Part shown: positions 36,016 to 47,345 of the stretch, in pieces | How positions within the stretch are numbered: position 1 is the first letter of the stretch | How the letters are laid out: every line of letters starts with the position of its first letter | NCBI GenBank assembly: GCA_964016885.1 | Contig: OZ024745.1 | Location: forward strand, 54,791,300-54,855,299 | Length of the DNA stretch: 64,000 nt | Source of the DNA: Eledone cirrhosa | Taxonomy: Eukaryota > Mollusca > Cephalopoda > Octopoda > Eledonidae | Direction: 5' to 3' | Notes under the pieces: generated by a model | Told to the model about the DNA's origin: nothing | The model's input: only the letters and a program-made list of their open reading frames with translations | Database searches by the model: none | Made by a program: the position numbers and the translations under genes

Positions 36016-36500
36016 ATATATATATATATATATATATATACAAAATTAACATAATTTAATTAAATTAAATTAAGGGAATCATGTCCGAGACATACGCCAT
36101 AACCACCGTAGAATAAGCTCAAAGATTCCAATGAATAGATCCGAGCATTTTATATCAACTAGAAATTGATTGACATATATATATATATATATATTTAAAA
36201 TAAACACATCAGAGGTGAGAGTTTAAGAAGTGAATGATGTAGGCAGAGTCAGATATATCGGGAGGCAGATAAAGCGATCATATAGTGGAATTCCATGTAT
36301 CTATCACAGTATGGCAACAAGTGTTATGGGTGGCGTTCAAATGCAATTTATCTGTGTGGTTCACAGAACATATAGGTCGCTAAAGCAAAGCGTAGTAGAA
36401 GCAGGTGAAAGCAATCATCATGGATATCAGTAGAATATAACGTTTGCGTGTGTGTGTGTTTGCGTGTAAGTCTACATAGACCCACGTACATACGCACACA
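36016..36500. other. Non-coding stretch
   Basis: Short (AT)n at 36016-36040 and 36176-36194, an ATTAA pentamer run at 36055-36075, otherwise nothing recognisable. Confidence 0.5.

Positions 36501-36503
<3 letters not shown>

Positions 36504-36592
<89 letters not shown>
36504..36592. repeat. (AT)n microsatellite
   Basis: Two AT arrays split by a single C. Confidence 0.95.
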
Positions 36593-36678
36593 ATAATAAT
36601 AAAATTGAAGACTAAAATCCAAAGAGGGCTCGATAAGGAAAATATATATCAAATATATAAGAACCGTAGAGCAAATAT

Positions 36679-36893
36679 TTATTAAAATAACAGATTAAAG
36701 TTTAAGCAAAGAATCGCTGCTTTCACCCTTAACGGGATCTTCTGAAACTAACAAAGTCAATCTATAAACGCAGAACTGGATATTTCAAAAAACGTTGCAA
36801 CCGGAGGAAGACCGGAAGACGATACTTTGGTTCGTGGAAACGTTCGCTGGCAAAGAACGGGAAAAAACGAATAATACGTCATTAATAGGAGCG
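36679..36893 (-). repeat. Dispersed repeat family A, copy 4
   Basis: Long copy closely matching 451-645, including 'gacgatactttggtt', 'gtggaaacgttc' and 'ctggcaaagaacgg'. Lacks the SINE tail seen after copy 1 and is followed by (AT)n at 36906. Confidence 0.7.
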
Positions 36894-36902
36894 GAGAAAA
36901 AC

Positions 36903-36905
<3 letters not shown>

Positions 36906-36976
<71 letters not shown>
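36906..36976. repeat. (AT)n microsatellite
   Basis: Pure AT array of about 70 bases. Confidence 0.95.
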
Positions 36977-36981
<5 letters not shown>

Positions 36982-37260
36982 CATGTATCTACGTGTTCCA
37001 TTCGTCCGTGTTACCCCTTACGATTACAATACCATCCACTCCAGTCCCATGTTGGGATCAATACTTCCGCATCATTGCTGCGGGGTTGTGAATCAATGCA
37101 ATCCTAAGTTTCCAAGCATACCACGTGGTGTAACGAATGACTTAAATTATCCGAGTCATACAAGTATAGATGTAACTATACATATCAAGCACCAAGGTAC
37201 ACTCGGCGCATCCACTGTATCGCTTACTATATTCCAACCTGGTACAATGATACTCCAACA
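36977..37260. other. Unclassified, more GC-balanced segment
   Basis: Less AT-rich than its surroundings, without an ORF of note or a match to other repeats in the window. Possibly an unrecognised mobile element body. Confidence 0.3.
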
Positions 37261-37277
37261 TATATATATATATATAT

Positions 37278-37455
37278 ATGTAAGTATGTATGTATGTACA
37301 CGTACATACATATATGTATACATACGTACAGTAGTATGTATATATATACATACGTGCATATATATATGTGTGCATGTATGTATATATATACATACTACTG
37401 TACGTCTGTATACATATATGTATGTACGTATACATACATACATACATACTTACAT
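37278..37455. repeat. Palindrome of TATG/CATA repeats
   Basis: 'atgtaagtatgtatgta' at 37278 is answered by its complement ending at 37455; central parts ('catacgtacagtagtatg' and 'catactactgtacgtctg') also pair. Non-periodic positions such as 'cagtag' match across the axis, so this is a true inverted duplication rather than only low complexity. Confidence 0.8.
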
Positions 37456-37488
37456 TTATATATATATATATATACATATATACATATA

Positions 37489-37534
<46 letters not shown>

Positions 37535-37539
37535 ATTTA

Positions 37540-38075
37540 GGTTTGTTGCTACACCACTGGATAGAATAGAATTGGTCATTCCCTATGGTCAATCTTGATG
37601 TAAATTATGGAGAGTACTCGACGTAATGCATCTCACTCGCCTTCATTTGTGTAGTTGGTGGTGCGAATACGGAGCCTGACTGTAGTGTGACCCTTATGCT
37701 GAGCTTTCTTCTTTCTTTCTTCTTTCTTTCTCTTTCTTTCTTCTTTCTTTCTTTCTTTCTTTCTTCTTTTTCTTCTTTCTTTTTTCTCTTTGACGGAGAA
37801 TGGTTGTACATTATAAGCCTTCGCCCCCTCAACAGTTGGTCTTTAGTAGACCGAGTAGCCATCATTTGAGGGCGACTGACTGAGGTGAAAGAAGCTAGTT
37901 GGTCAGCCGTCCTCTTTGTCTTTGATTTTCGGACCCATGGATTTATCTGTTATGTTCCTTTGTTATATTTCGAATACCCGATGATATCACCGGATTCATA
38001 CGTAACCCGGTCATTGAAATGATCATAGTATAATAAACCTTTCAAGGATTTACACCAGTCCAGCCTCCTGTTATT
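37540..38075. other. Unclassified segment, possible LTR-like remnant
   Basis: GC-balanced compared with its surroundings, interrupted by a (CTTT)n-type tract at 37700-37790. It carries 'agtataataaacc' (poly(A)-signal-like) at about 38027 and ends near 38070. A solo LTR is one possibility, but no matching second copy or TG...CA ends could be defined. Confidence 0.25.
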
Positions 38076-38111
38076 TTATTTATAATTATATATATATATA
38101 TATCTCTATCT

Positions 38112-38268
38112 CTAAGGCGGGTAAAATTCCCGAGATCCATGGACGAGTCCTCTCCAGCGGTCTCTGTCCCTCATTATCGCTGCCATGTCCTGCGTCTCCA
38201 ACAGACCAGTGTCTGTCCTTAGAGCATCAACATACGTTAACCTTGGTCTTCCTCTTCTAGTGTGTCCA
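38112..38268 (-). pseudogene. LINE reverse transcriptase C-terminal fragment
   Basis: Minus-strand frame reads GHTRRGRPRLTYVDALRTD, TGLLETQDMAAIMRDRDRW, RGLVHGSREFYPP and a stop at 38114-38112. The (R/K)RGRP...Y.D.L..D......(D/E)......DR..WR pattern is the last conserved block of RTE-like and related LINE proteins. About 52 residues remain, open to the end, flanked by (AT)n on both sides. The original stop codon appears preserved. Confidence 0.7.
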
Positions 38269-38432
38269 TATAATTATATATATATATATATATAAAGTAT
38301 AAGGAAAAGAAATCGAAAATGCAACTGAACTCTTTTTATAAAAAGATTCCAGTTGCCTTTACGATTGCTTTTCCTTATACTTTCACTCGTGTAGGACTTC
38401 TCTTTTTTTTCATTAACCCCACCCCAATTTCT

Positions 38433-38437
<5 letters not shown>

Positions 38438-38486
<49 letters not shown>
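38438..38486. repeat. (AT)n microsatellite
   Basis: Pure AT array. Confidence 0.95.
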
Positions 38487-38489
<3 letters not shown>

Positions 38490-38684
38490 TTTGAGTATAT
38501 GTTGGTTGTATACCAACACCTCAGTATGCAGATTGGAGCACTCGACGAAGATCGCAGGTTGGTTTGGTTACTCCGGAGTAATGTAAACTAAAATAAAATA
38601 AATAAGTCAAATGTTTAAAATTTGGCTTCGTTTATTATATATATATATACGCGCACCCCCCCCCCCTACATATATATGTATATA

Positions 38685-38689
<5 letters not shown>

Positions 38690-38742
<53 letters not shown>

Positions 38743-38755
38743 GTGTGTGTGTGTA
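38690..38755. repeat. (AT)n-(GT)n microsatellite
   Basis: AT to 38727, then GT with one GG interruption; a C run of 9 bases precedes at about 38657. Confidence 0.9.
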
Positions 38756-39088
38756 TCATATGCAACGATTGATTTACGTGGAATATTTTACAAATATTAC
38801 ATATTATATTTTGCGTTATGATAATATTTGGTTAATTTTGATTAGATAAACTCTTCTTTTTGAAGTTAACTAGATATTTATCATTCTTTCTATAATTTTA
38901 TTAGTATAGAGCAGGCTTAATCAATGGTGATTTTGAAAGCGATTGTATCATGCTGAACCTGCTTACTTTCGATTACACTAAGTTATTATATTGTCAGAAA
39001 TTTTAACCCATATTACATTCAAACTGTTCCTTTTATGTCTTCATACAGAGTAAGTGAACCATGAACAACAGGGGCGCTCTCGTGTACG

Positions 39089-39278
39089 GTGAATTGGCAT
39101 TATCGGTAGAGGGTCGGATGCCATGCTTCGCAGCATAGAGTTATGACCCATATACGGACTAAGGTCAAACCCCGCCGAAGTTAACTTTGCTTTTCATCCT
39201 TACGGGGGTCGATAAAATAAAGCATCAGTAAAGCACTAAGATAATTGCTGGCCTTGTGCAAAAAGTAGAAACAATTAC
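39089..39278 (+). repeat. Cephalopod tRNA-derived SINE, near full length
   Basis: Head 'gaattggcattatcggtaga', 'ccatgcttcgcagcatagag', box B-like 'ggtcaaaccccgcc', body 'gtcgataaaataaagcatca' and tail 'ctggccttgtgcaaaaagta'. Confidence 0.85.
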
Positions 39279-39734
39279 TACGTTCATCTGTTGTTTTAAC
39301 GCAAAACTTTGTAGATCCAAAGATTTTAATCTGAGTCGCCTTTTGAACTTCTTGCTGAATTTTACATCATGGATTTCTGAGAAATTTCCCGACATGTTGA
39401 TTCTTACGGCGTTGAATCAGTCGGGAGATAATGGGGCATTGTTTCATAGCAATACAATTATCTATTGTTTGAAGTGGGTTATTTTCATTGTGTCTAATTC
39501 TTATTTTCGTTTGATGTTGATAAGACGTCGGTTTTAGTGTATATCAATATGATATATGGCAGCCGTCTCGTTCAGAATTCTAGCTGAATTTTGTATTTAC
39601 AAATGACATATGTATATATTTATGTATGTATGTGTATATGTCTTCGCGGCTCCATCTTCAAAAGTTTTATACAAGTGGCGACACCAGATCTTAGCATCTC
39701 TTAGTCGGCAGTGAATGGGAGATGGTGATGTTTA
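39279..39734. other. Non-coding stretch
   Basis: No gene recognised. The last part (from about 39690) may already belong to the LINE copy that follows, but similarity is too weak to set a boundary. Confidence 0.45.
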
Positions 39735-40130
39735 GTGCTGTGTGGTACTGTTGTTCAGGAACGGCTTAGTCGAGGTAAAGGCGATATTCCTAGACCCGGA
39801 TGGTAAGTTGTTTGTCCTGGACGTGAGTGGCAGCGAAGCTGGTGCCTTTAGACTGTGCCCGTCTAAGCCCCGACTAGGGCTGGACGGCCAGATTTCTTTA
39901 CGAGCCTGGAAGCCTTTCTGAGAACGTTTCGCGTTTTCCTATTAGCAGGGGGATGGAACGCTATGTTAAACGCACGCTGAGATAGTGTGGGAGTAGCTGA
40001 TAGAGTCAGGATGTGTAAAAGCCTCAAGTGCCTAAACAGACAGTTCCAACTGTCTGACAGGTACCGACTAGATTTCCCTACTGCGCCAGTTTGGACCTGG
40101 ACTAACCGCATAGCATCATCTAGATCAAAT
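39735..40130 (+). pseudogene. Tx1-like LINE copy 2, endonuclease fragment
   Basis: Matches the endonuclease part of the 27.06-kb ORF2: a (V/I)LDP(D/E)GKL block, a LDV block and, further on, 'ctgtctgacaggtaccgact' equal to the ELSDMYRLDF region and a WTWTNRI-like stretch. Multiple stops and frameshifts. The match breaks off at about 40130, and the very next part of the same ORF resumes at 41965, so this is the 5' piece of one interrupted element. Confidence 0.75.
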
Positions 40131-40442
40131 TTTCTCAACATTTCAGAGCTCCAGGGGTGGCGGTTTGGAGCAATGGGGTCGTTTGAAGCTTTGGGAGCAC
40201 TGGAGTCCCCTTTAGTTTGGTAAGTTTTATAAGTCATATGTGTACGTCTCTTAGACAGCCAGTGTGAATGCATTTGAATGAAAAAAAACGAAGAAAATAA
40301 ATAAAAGAATCTTGTCAACGAATTCCCTAGGGAGGTAAAAGAAAAACAAAAGAAATCAAAGAAAAGGAACATAAGGACGTCAACATTTACAACAGTTACA
40401 AGAAAAACAGAAATGACAACAACAAGAAGCAATGGTGATGAA

Positions 40443-40558
40443 AGGTGTGGGTGTATACATATACATACATACGAACATACACACACATGCATACCTACAT
40501 ACATACATACACACACACACATACACACACACACACATATATATATACACACACACAG
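40443..40558. repeat. Direct repeat, unit 1
   Basis: 'aggtgtgggtgtatacatat' onward; the first 60 bases differ at only one position from the unit at 41039, then both grade into CA/AT repeats. Confidence 0.8.
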
Positions 40559-40797
40559 GCCTGCGCTAGTGTTTGATGAGGTTGAGAATCTGGTCAGCTT
40601 TCAGCCAGAGCTGTGGTATTTAATCTCCCTAGGTAATAAAATCTGGAGACAGAATTTCCTCCATGCCCCCCCCCCCCCAAAAAAAAACCCATAAATCATG
40701 TCAACATCCTTACACACTTAAATATAAATGCATGAATATATACAAATCTATAAATACTTAGCTATATACATACTGAAATGTAATTATGTATGTATAC

Positions 40798-40852
40798 ATG
40801 TATGTATGTAGATTCATATATATATATATATAAATCTACATACATTCATACA
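40798..40852. repeat. Short inverted repeat around (AT)n
   Basis: 'gtatgtagattcatatat' and its near-complement 'atatataaatctacatac' flank a central AT run. Confidence 0.7.
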
Positions 40853-40933
40853 TATATACATACATTTACGTATATATATACCTATGGATTTATACATTTG
40901 TATTTATACATGCATTTATATTTAATTGTGTAA

Positions 40934-40935
<2 letters not shown>

Positions 40936-41025
<90 letters not shown>
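40936..41025. repeat. (AT)n-(GT)n microsatellite
   Basis: AT to 40991 then GT to 41024. Confidence 0.95.
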
Positions 41026-41026
<1 letters not shown>

Positions 41027-41038
41027 ATATATATATAT

Positions 41039-41132
41039 AGGTGTGGGTGTATACATATACATACATACGAACATACACACACATGCATACGTACATACAT
41101 ATAAACACACACATACACACACACATATATAT

Positions 41133-41163
<31 letters not shown>
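41039..41163. repeat. Direct repeat, unit 2
   Basis: Second copy of the block at 40443, same orientation, 596 bases downstream, followed by (AT)n. Confidence 0.8.
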
Positions 41164-41164
<1 letters not shown>

Positions 41165-41964
41165 TTTCTTTTTTCAGTCTGGTCTACCATGTTTGAGCCT
41201 CCTGTTGGAGATAGATAGATATGTTTCTTTATTAGCCACAGATAGACGTGTACCAAACACACACACATTTCTTACTCTCTCTGTACCCCCTCTTTCTCTC
41301 TTCATTTATATATATATATATATATGGCGTTGTTATTTGGCGTTGTTGAAAAGAGCAGTGGCCTTTGACATGGCAATAAAAACTGGAGGCAAAATTCTTT
41401 CTGTACCAAAACCACGGCACACACACACGTTTGTGTGTGTATGTATGTATGTGTGTATGTGTGTGTGTGCGTGCCCATTTATGTGTGTATGTGTGTGTGC
41501 GTATCTATCTATGTATATATATATAAGGGATTTCTCACTGTCACCAAGCTTCTCAATTCATTCATTGCTACCATTTTGCTACGAGGTATTTTATTTTGCG
41601 AAGTCCTATTTTCCTCCTGAGTTTGTGATTTCAGAAAAGGGTAAGAAATTCTTCATATTTTGCATCTTTTGTATTTTGACTTTACAGTTTCAATTGTAGA
41701 ATTGTCTATTCACTCAAAATATTACAACAGCTAACAGTGAAATATAGAATTTAGAAAAAGAAAAGCTTTTTCGACTGACATCAAATCTTTTTTTTTTTTC
41801 AAAAATATATAATTTGAAATAGCTTGCTTTTGTTTTGGACTGAAACTTTTTTGTATTTAATTCGTACGAGTACTTTTTAAGATTCTAACATAACTTGATT
41901 TTGCCCAGTAATCAAAATCAGTAGTATATTGAAAAATAGAAAAATAGAGTGGGGGCGTTTGGCG

Positions 41965-44560
41965 ATCTAGATCGTATGTAGATAGGTTCTTTATTAAGCC
42001 AGTAGGTAAGGATAGGTTGTCCACATATTCAAATGTTCGCCTATTCATATCACAAGTCTGTGATCTGCGTCGTTGACCTAGATAGGACACGCAAGTTAGG
42101 ACCTGGATACTGGAAGCTGAACATGTCATTCCCGGTACGTAAAGTTTACATAGACCGAGTCATCAATTTAATTAAGCAAAATTTGACAAGGGACGTCGTC
42201 AATAACATGTGGTGGGGACTCTCAAAAGAGAGATAAGAGCAATGCCGAGGGTGAAATGGTAGCTAAATTAGACTAGCTTATTAGTAGTGGCATTACAACT
42301 GACGTACTAGTGGTGAGAATGTCATTAGACCGTTTCTTTAATGCAAAACACGAAGGTTGCATTGTCAGAGATAAGAAACGAGAGAACTGAAGCTGTTCGA
42401 AGGACCCGCATATCGGATGCTTCAGCGTTGTAACAAAAACAACAATTCGGTCTTTGACGGACCAAGACGAAGGTGAGCTGAACATATTCCATGCAGGTTT
42501 GTGAGGCCTCTCGCAGTCATTTTGCTCAGCTGTTCGGGGAGAGCTGGGGATCGGAGACGGTGACTGATTTCAATACCTACCTCGATTGCCTACCGTGCCT
42601 TTTACCAGTCAATACTGGGCGCTGCGAAAGGCCGATAACATCAGTCGAGATTGGTGATGCCCTATTCAACTGCACATGGCGCAAGTCACGCGGTTTGGAT
42701 GGTCTGCCCCAAGACGTTTACATAGACATGCTAAACTTGTTCTCCGATCTCCCCGAAGCGCTCTACTGCAACTAGCAACAGAGCTGGAATATTCCCAGTT
42801 CTGTGAGCCGGTGCGTAGTGACGCTCATAAAGTAAAACGAGAAAAAGAGAGATACATTAGACAAGTTCAGGCCAATAACTCTGCAAAACACCGAGTCTAA
42901 GATTTTGGCCAAGTTGTTAACGAAGATGTTGGCGAACGTAGTCGAGGATATGGTTGGGGAGGCACAAACTTTGGCAATCCCGATCAGGTCCATACATGAC
43001 AATGTCGACCTCATACGATATATCATAGAGAGTGCATGGTGTAAATCTGGCTTCGGTGGGGCTCAGATCAATTTAGATCAATCGAAAGCTTTCGATAGCG
43101 TTGACCATCGATACATGGAGAATATCCCCAAGGCAGCTGGCTTCGGTCTCGTCTTCAGAGGTTGCGTCTACTGGGTGGTCAAAGTTAATGGCCATCTTTC
43201 AGAACCGATTCAGATCCGATCGGTCCGTCAATGATGCCCTCTCTCCTCCCTTCTGTAAGTATTGACTATCGAGCCTTTACTGTGAAAGCTAGAGCTGTTG
43301 CAGGGCATCACACTCAAACCAGGACGTGGAAGAGCGGTGTGGGATTATGCGGACGATATCAACGTAATTGTGTCGAGCACCTCGGAAATAGATGTTTCCG
43401 ACACTTGTTGTGAGGAATATGATGGGTTGAGGGGTGCAAAACTAAAAACCGGAAAAGCCGGTGGGCTTGCAGCTCGGCACCTAAAGAGGCAAGTCCCCAC
43501 TGTTCAACAGCAGTGTAGGTCACTTGACGGAAGGACCGGTAAAGTTGATCGGGGTCTGGTTCGAACCAGGTATCCAGGTGGATAAGAATTGGGACGATAT
43601 TACAATCAGGGTGGCCGCTCTCACTCGGAAATTGCCCGAAAGAAAGCTGGCTCTAAAAGAGCGAGCGGAGGTCGTGGATGCGTACATCGCGTACGTCGTC
43701 TATTACCGCCTGACCGTCGTACTTTGCCCACGTTCGCACCTCATCAAATTGGAATGGCTTTTTTTCAACTTCTTATGGAAGGGACTAGTTCCGTTAGTGA
43801 GAAGGTCCACCTGCTGCCAGCACCCTCTACGTGGAGGGCTGGCCATGCCGTGGCTAATGATGCGTAAACATGCGCTGGGCTTGCGGCATCTTCAGATACA
43901 CAAAATGGTGAACAGGTGTGTTGTCAGGCGCTCACTGCCCTCTGATTAGCGGGCAATGTGGGCAGTGGAACTTCCACTTTTGAGTTTTATAGAGGATTGG
44001 AGATGGGCAAGTGCGATAGAGGGGCTCTGGGCGTATACGAAGTCGAACTGACGAGTCTGTTCCGGAGTACGTTTGAAACGGAGACTACGGATAACTTCCA
44101 AAAATCTCTCACTTGACACTGCTACCGGGGAGCATTACCGGTTCGAGATAGACTACATGCGTGGACGTACTGCCAGCCGGACCTGCGCCAGATGCGCGCC
44201 GGACGACGAAATCATTCTGCACCAACTCTTTCAGTGCATTACTGACCTGTGGAGGTATGTCGAACAGCTGTTCTATCGTTTGAGGCGGATGTGGTCATCG
44301 ATCCTTTCCACAGTGAGGATCGCCCCATCACCTTCATTTGACTGGTGGTTGTAGAGAAAGAGGTTGTGTAGTGGACCACGTTGGAAGGACTGAAGACGGA
44401 AACCTTTCTTTTTGGCAAACATTTCAGGGTTTTCATGTTTCACTTGGAAAGGAAGATGAGAGTGGGGAGAGAAGCTGCTGCAGCCCTGTACCTTTGCTAA
44501 ATAGTGGGTGAATGTGGCAAGAATAGCCCACGTGAATGGGCCTGCTCTAAGCTTGCGCGT
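41965..44560 (+). pseudogene. Tx1-like LINE copy 2, reverse transcriptase and C-terminus
   Basis: Continues the ORF2 begun at 39735: GPGYWKLNMSFPV, SHFAQLFGESWGSE, SRGLDGLPQDVYID, KFRPITLQN, INLDQSKAFDSVDHRYM, SVRQ then a stop, YADD at 43346-43357, GVWFEPGIQVDKNWDD, LRGGLAMPWLMMRKHAL and CARCAPDDEIILHQLFQC, to a C-terminus near 44560. Relative to the 25-kb copy about 100 bases are deleted near 43920. Stops and frameshifts are more numerous, so this is the older copy. Confidence 0.8.
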
Positions 44561-44857
44561 GTGGGCTGGTTAACTTGAGCAGGAGAGGGGTGTTTTTCTA
44601 GAGTGCCCTTGAAGCGCCAGCTGGTTCAGAATTGGTGGGGTACGTGAGTTTCTCTAGGTACTTCACCTCCTATTGGGAAATTTGTTTTGGCATATTTTTA
44701 TATATCTCATATTTGTTTACAATTTTGTCATTGTTAATTGATTTTGTTATTGTATATCTTTACACGAATTTAATTGTAAAATCCCACTGTCCCTGACTTT
44801 GTAGTGTCCTTTATATGTTAGCCCTTGTGACCAATAAAAGTAATCATTATTATTATA
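44561..44857 (+). other. LINE copy 2 3' untranslated region
   Basis: Ends with 'ccaataaaagtaatc' and (ATT)n, matching the end of the 25-30 kb element. Confidence 0.7.
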
Positions 44858-46305
44858 GCTGCAATTTAGTCAAACATAATCAATCTCATTGATCACATCT
44901 CATTGAAAGACCTTGATATTGTTTCGTTATACGAAATTTTATAATTGATCTCTCGTAAAAAACAGGCTATGGATAGATCTCATTAGAAACACCGATATTA
45001 TATGGTGGAAAATTTAATATAACATTTATTAGCGTTTTTTGTGGGATAGGATTGCAATAGTTATTTGTTTTTAACCATGCCCCATTTATTTCTCTGTGAA
45101 GAGAATATGTTTGCCACTGCTTCAACACCTCGGTTTTCCATTACCATAATTACAGCAGTAATTCCGAAATACTAACATCACACATAACAGCGTATATAGA
45201 CGAACCAGAAGTAATATTAGCTAAACTTCATACATATCAACAGAAATGTGATTTATCTTTCTGCTCAGCTATTCCTCCGACAATGCTTTCATCTCGTCTC
45301 ATATCGATTTCTCATATTTTACAATAATGTTTGTTTACCTTTCATCTGTAATATATTTATTTATACAACAATCCCTCTTTGTTCTGTCTCTGTTTGCCTA
45401 TCATTTATAAATTCTATATTTATGCAACACTTCCATTATTTCATATCAACATTTTATAAATAATAAAGAATAGTTATAAAAGAAATATTATGCATATAAA
45501 ATCCCATTTTCCCTGCGCGACACTAGATGCAGCATATTAATATTTCGACTATTCAATACAAACAGAAGATCATTTCGTCAACAATCGTTACTTCGGAATC
45601 ATTAGCTGGTGAGAATTTCTTATTCAAATTACTCTAAAATTCAAATATTACGTATGTATTTAAGGAGTTATTAACTGATAAGTCTAGAGAGATTTATTCA
45701 AAGTATTGTTATATTCTTTCTATTACACCCAAAAATAATTTTCTTACGGGAGCACTAAAAGCAATTGATTTGATGACAGGAGTATCAGTAATGTAAATTA
45801 AAAAGCGAAGTAATTCATTTACTGAAAGTTTTGGTGCTGATGCCCATGATGAAATATTCAGTTTTCTCAAAGAAAATGCCATTCAAATATTACATGGATG
45901 CAACTAGGCGCTTTTACTAATTCCTAACTCAATGAGGCCTCCTTCAATCACGCAATCTATCAACTCTCACGCTCAATATATGTCAAGCTGAGTATATGTT
46001 CGAGTAAACATGCATTATCTTTTATTATGATGTTATAATATAATTGAAACTCAATTTTAACATAGTCACATGCCTACAAAAGTAGACGTGAGAATTTATT
46101 TGATCCAAAAATTAAATTTCAACAATTATATCGGCCAAGAATGAAAGAATATCAAAGACCATCTTAAAGCGACTTGAGGTAATACGGTAATATAAATATA
46201 TGGTAATGTCAGCGACAATCGTTAACATATGCTGAAGTTGACTAATTTGAAGAAAAAGTTTAAGGTGTCTATAATGTACAGACATCGCGTCCCTCAACGT
46301 TGTGC
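44858..46305. other. Non-coding AT-rich stretch
   Basis: No gene, SINE or long microsatellite. Looks like unique intergenic or intronic DNA. Confidence 0.5.
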
Positions 46306-47204
46306 GAGGGTAAGTCAAAACGTATCTCCACTTTTGCCATAACATATCTTTAGGTTTGTCATGCTGCATTTGGATCAAACGTGCTTATAGTTGGTACTAT
46401 TGTGGTCATGTGATCGAAGATTGAGCTTGATCAAGCTAGTTTTCTTGCTGCTATTACAGTGTAAATATGGCTGCTCCGCTAGCAGTGTCCACATAGGAAG
46501 AACAAACAGCAGTGATCCGGTTTATCTGGTCGGGATGTGTGTCAGGGGCTGAAGCTTATCGGAGACTTTTAACACAATACGGCGACAATGCACTACAACG
46601 TAGAAGTGTGTATGAGTGGATTGAATTTAATAGTGACCGGACAAGCAAGATACACGAAGAAGGAGCAGGACGCCCGTCAAACTCCACCACTCCACTAATG
46701 AGAAGATTCAGCAAGCTTGAGAGATGGTAGTGGTGAACCGGTGAGTTATCATCCAATAGGTAGCATGTTCTCGGCTGATTAGTCACGGTGCTGCCAACCA
46801 AATCATCCACGACGAGCTCGGCTTTCATAAAGTCTGGGCGAGAAGGATGCCATGCGAGCATAATGAAGACAACAAGTGCAAACGTGTTAAGTTCGGCCAA
46901 AGTTTACTTGACCGCTACAGCAATAAAGGCGAATAATATTTGAGCAGAATAGTCACAGGAGATGTATCGTGGGTCCATCACTATGAGTCAGAATCCAGAA
47001 AACAAAGTATGAAAAGGAATCATATTGGTGTACATTGCTAGCAGAGTGGCCATGTTTACACTGCAATAGCTACAAGAAACTGCGTGATCAAGCTCAAAAC
47101 TTAGGTTACGTGTTACAAAGCTACCATCTATAAGTACGCATAAGCAGAAGATAGTGTGACAAAGTTAAATATATGAAAGTACGAATAAGATTTGACTTAT
47201 CCTC
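46306..47204 (+). mobile_element. Mariner-type transposon relic with long inverted ends
   Basis: Ends match in inverted orientation: 'gagggtaagtcaaaacg' at 46306 and '...tttgacttatcctc' ending at 47204. The similarity continues inward for about 185 bases on each side (for example 'gagcttgatca' at 46423 and its complement near 47090, and 'gctagcagtgt' near 46482 against 47035). The right arm includes an inverted copy of the transposase start codon region. About 900 bp in all, shorter than a full mariner, with an internal deletion. A TA target duplication could not be defined. Confidence 0.7.
46467..47025 (+). pseudogene. Mariner-type transposase (broken)
   Basis: The frame from ATG 46467 is MAAPLAVST, a TAG at codon 10, EEQTAVIRFIWSGCVSGAEA, YRRLLTQYGDNALQRRSVYE, WIEF and RPSNST. 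This is the N-terminal helix-turn-helix DNA-binding region of mariner transposases. Further on, in other frames, come TIKSWARRMPCEH-like text, LLDRYSNKGE, and IVTGDVSWVHHYESESRKQ, whose TGD holds the first catalytic Asp of the DDD/E triad. The second Asp and the C-terminal third are missing. At least one nonsense codon and several frameshifts. Confidence 0.75.
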
Positions 47205-47224
47205 ATAATTGTGTGTGTTAGAAA

Positions 47225-47267
47225 ACTACTACTACTACTACTACTACTACTATTACTACTACTACTG

Positions 47268-47299
<32 letters not shown>

Positions 47300-47345
47300 A
47301 CTACTGCTGCTGTTGCTGCTGCTGCTGCTGCTGCCGTTGCTTTTG
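47225..47345. repeat. (TAC)n/(TGC)n microsatellite
   Basis: TAC units grading into TGC units immediately outside the mariner right end; frames of Tyr, Leu or Ser here are artefacts. Confidence 0.95.

Larger units (their letters stand above)
40131..41964. mobile_element. Insertion splitting LINE copy 2
   Basis: 1.83 kb of unrelated DNA between two halves of the LINE, bounded by the 9-bp direct repeat ATCTAGATC (40118-40126 and 41965-41973), which looks like a target-site duplication. The interior has no ORF of note; it is mostly CA, GT and AT repeats, a C13A9 run at 40666-40687, and two near-identical copies of a 60-110-bp block. The left inner end has 'ccaggggtggcgg', but no clear terminal inverted repeat was found, so the type is unknown. 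Confidence 0.5.

Noticed and set aside
36230..36433. 67-residue plus-strand frame near 36.3 kb
   Set aside because: No recognisable domain, no splice signals; lies between two microsatellites.
37540..38075. Solo LTR of a Ty3-type retrotransposon
   Set aside because: AATAAA-like text and composition are suggestive, but TG...CA ends, target duplication and a second copy could not be found.
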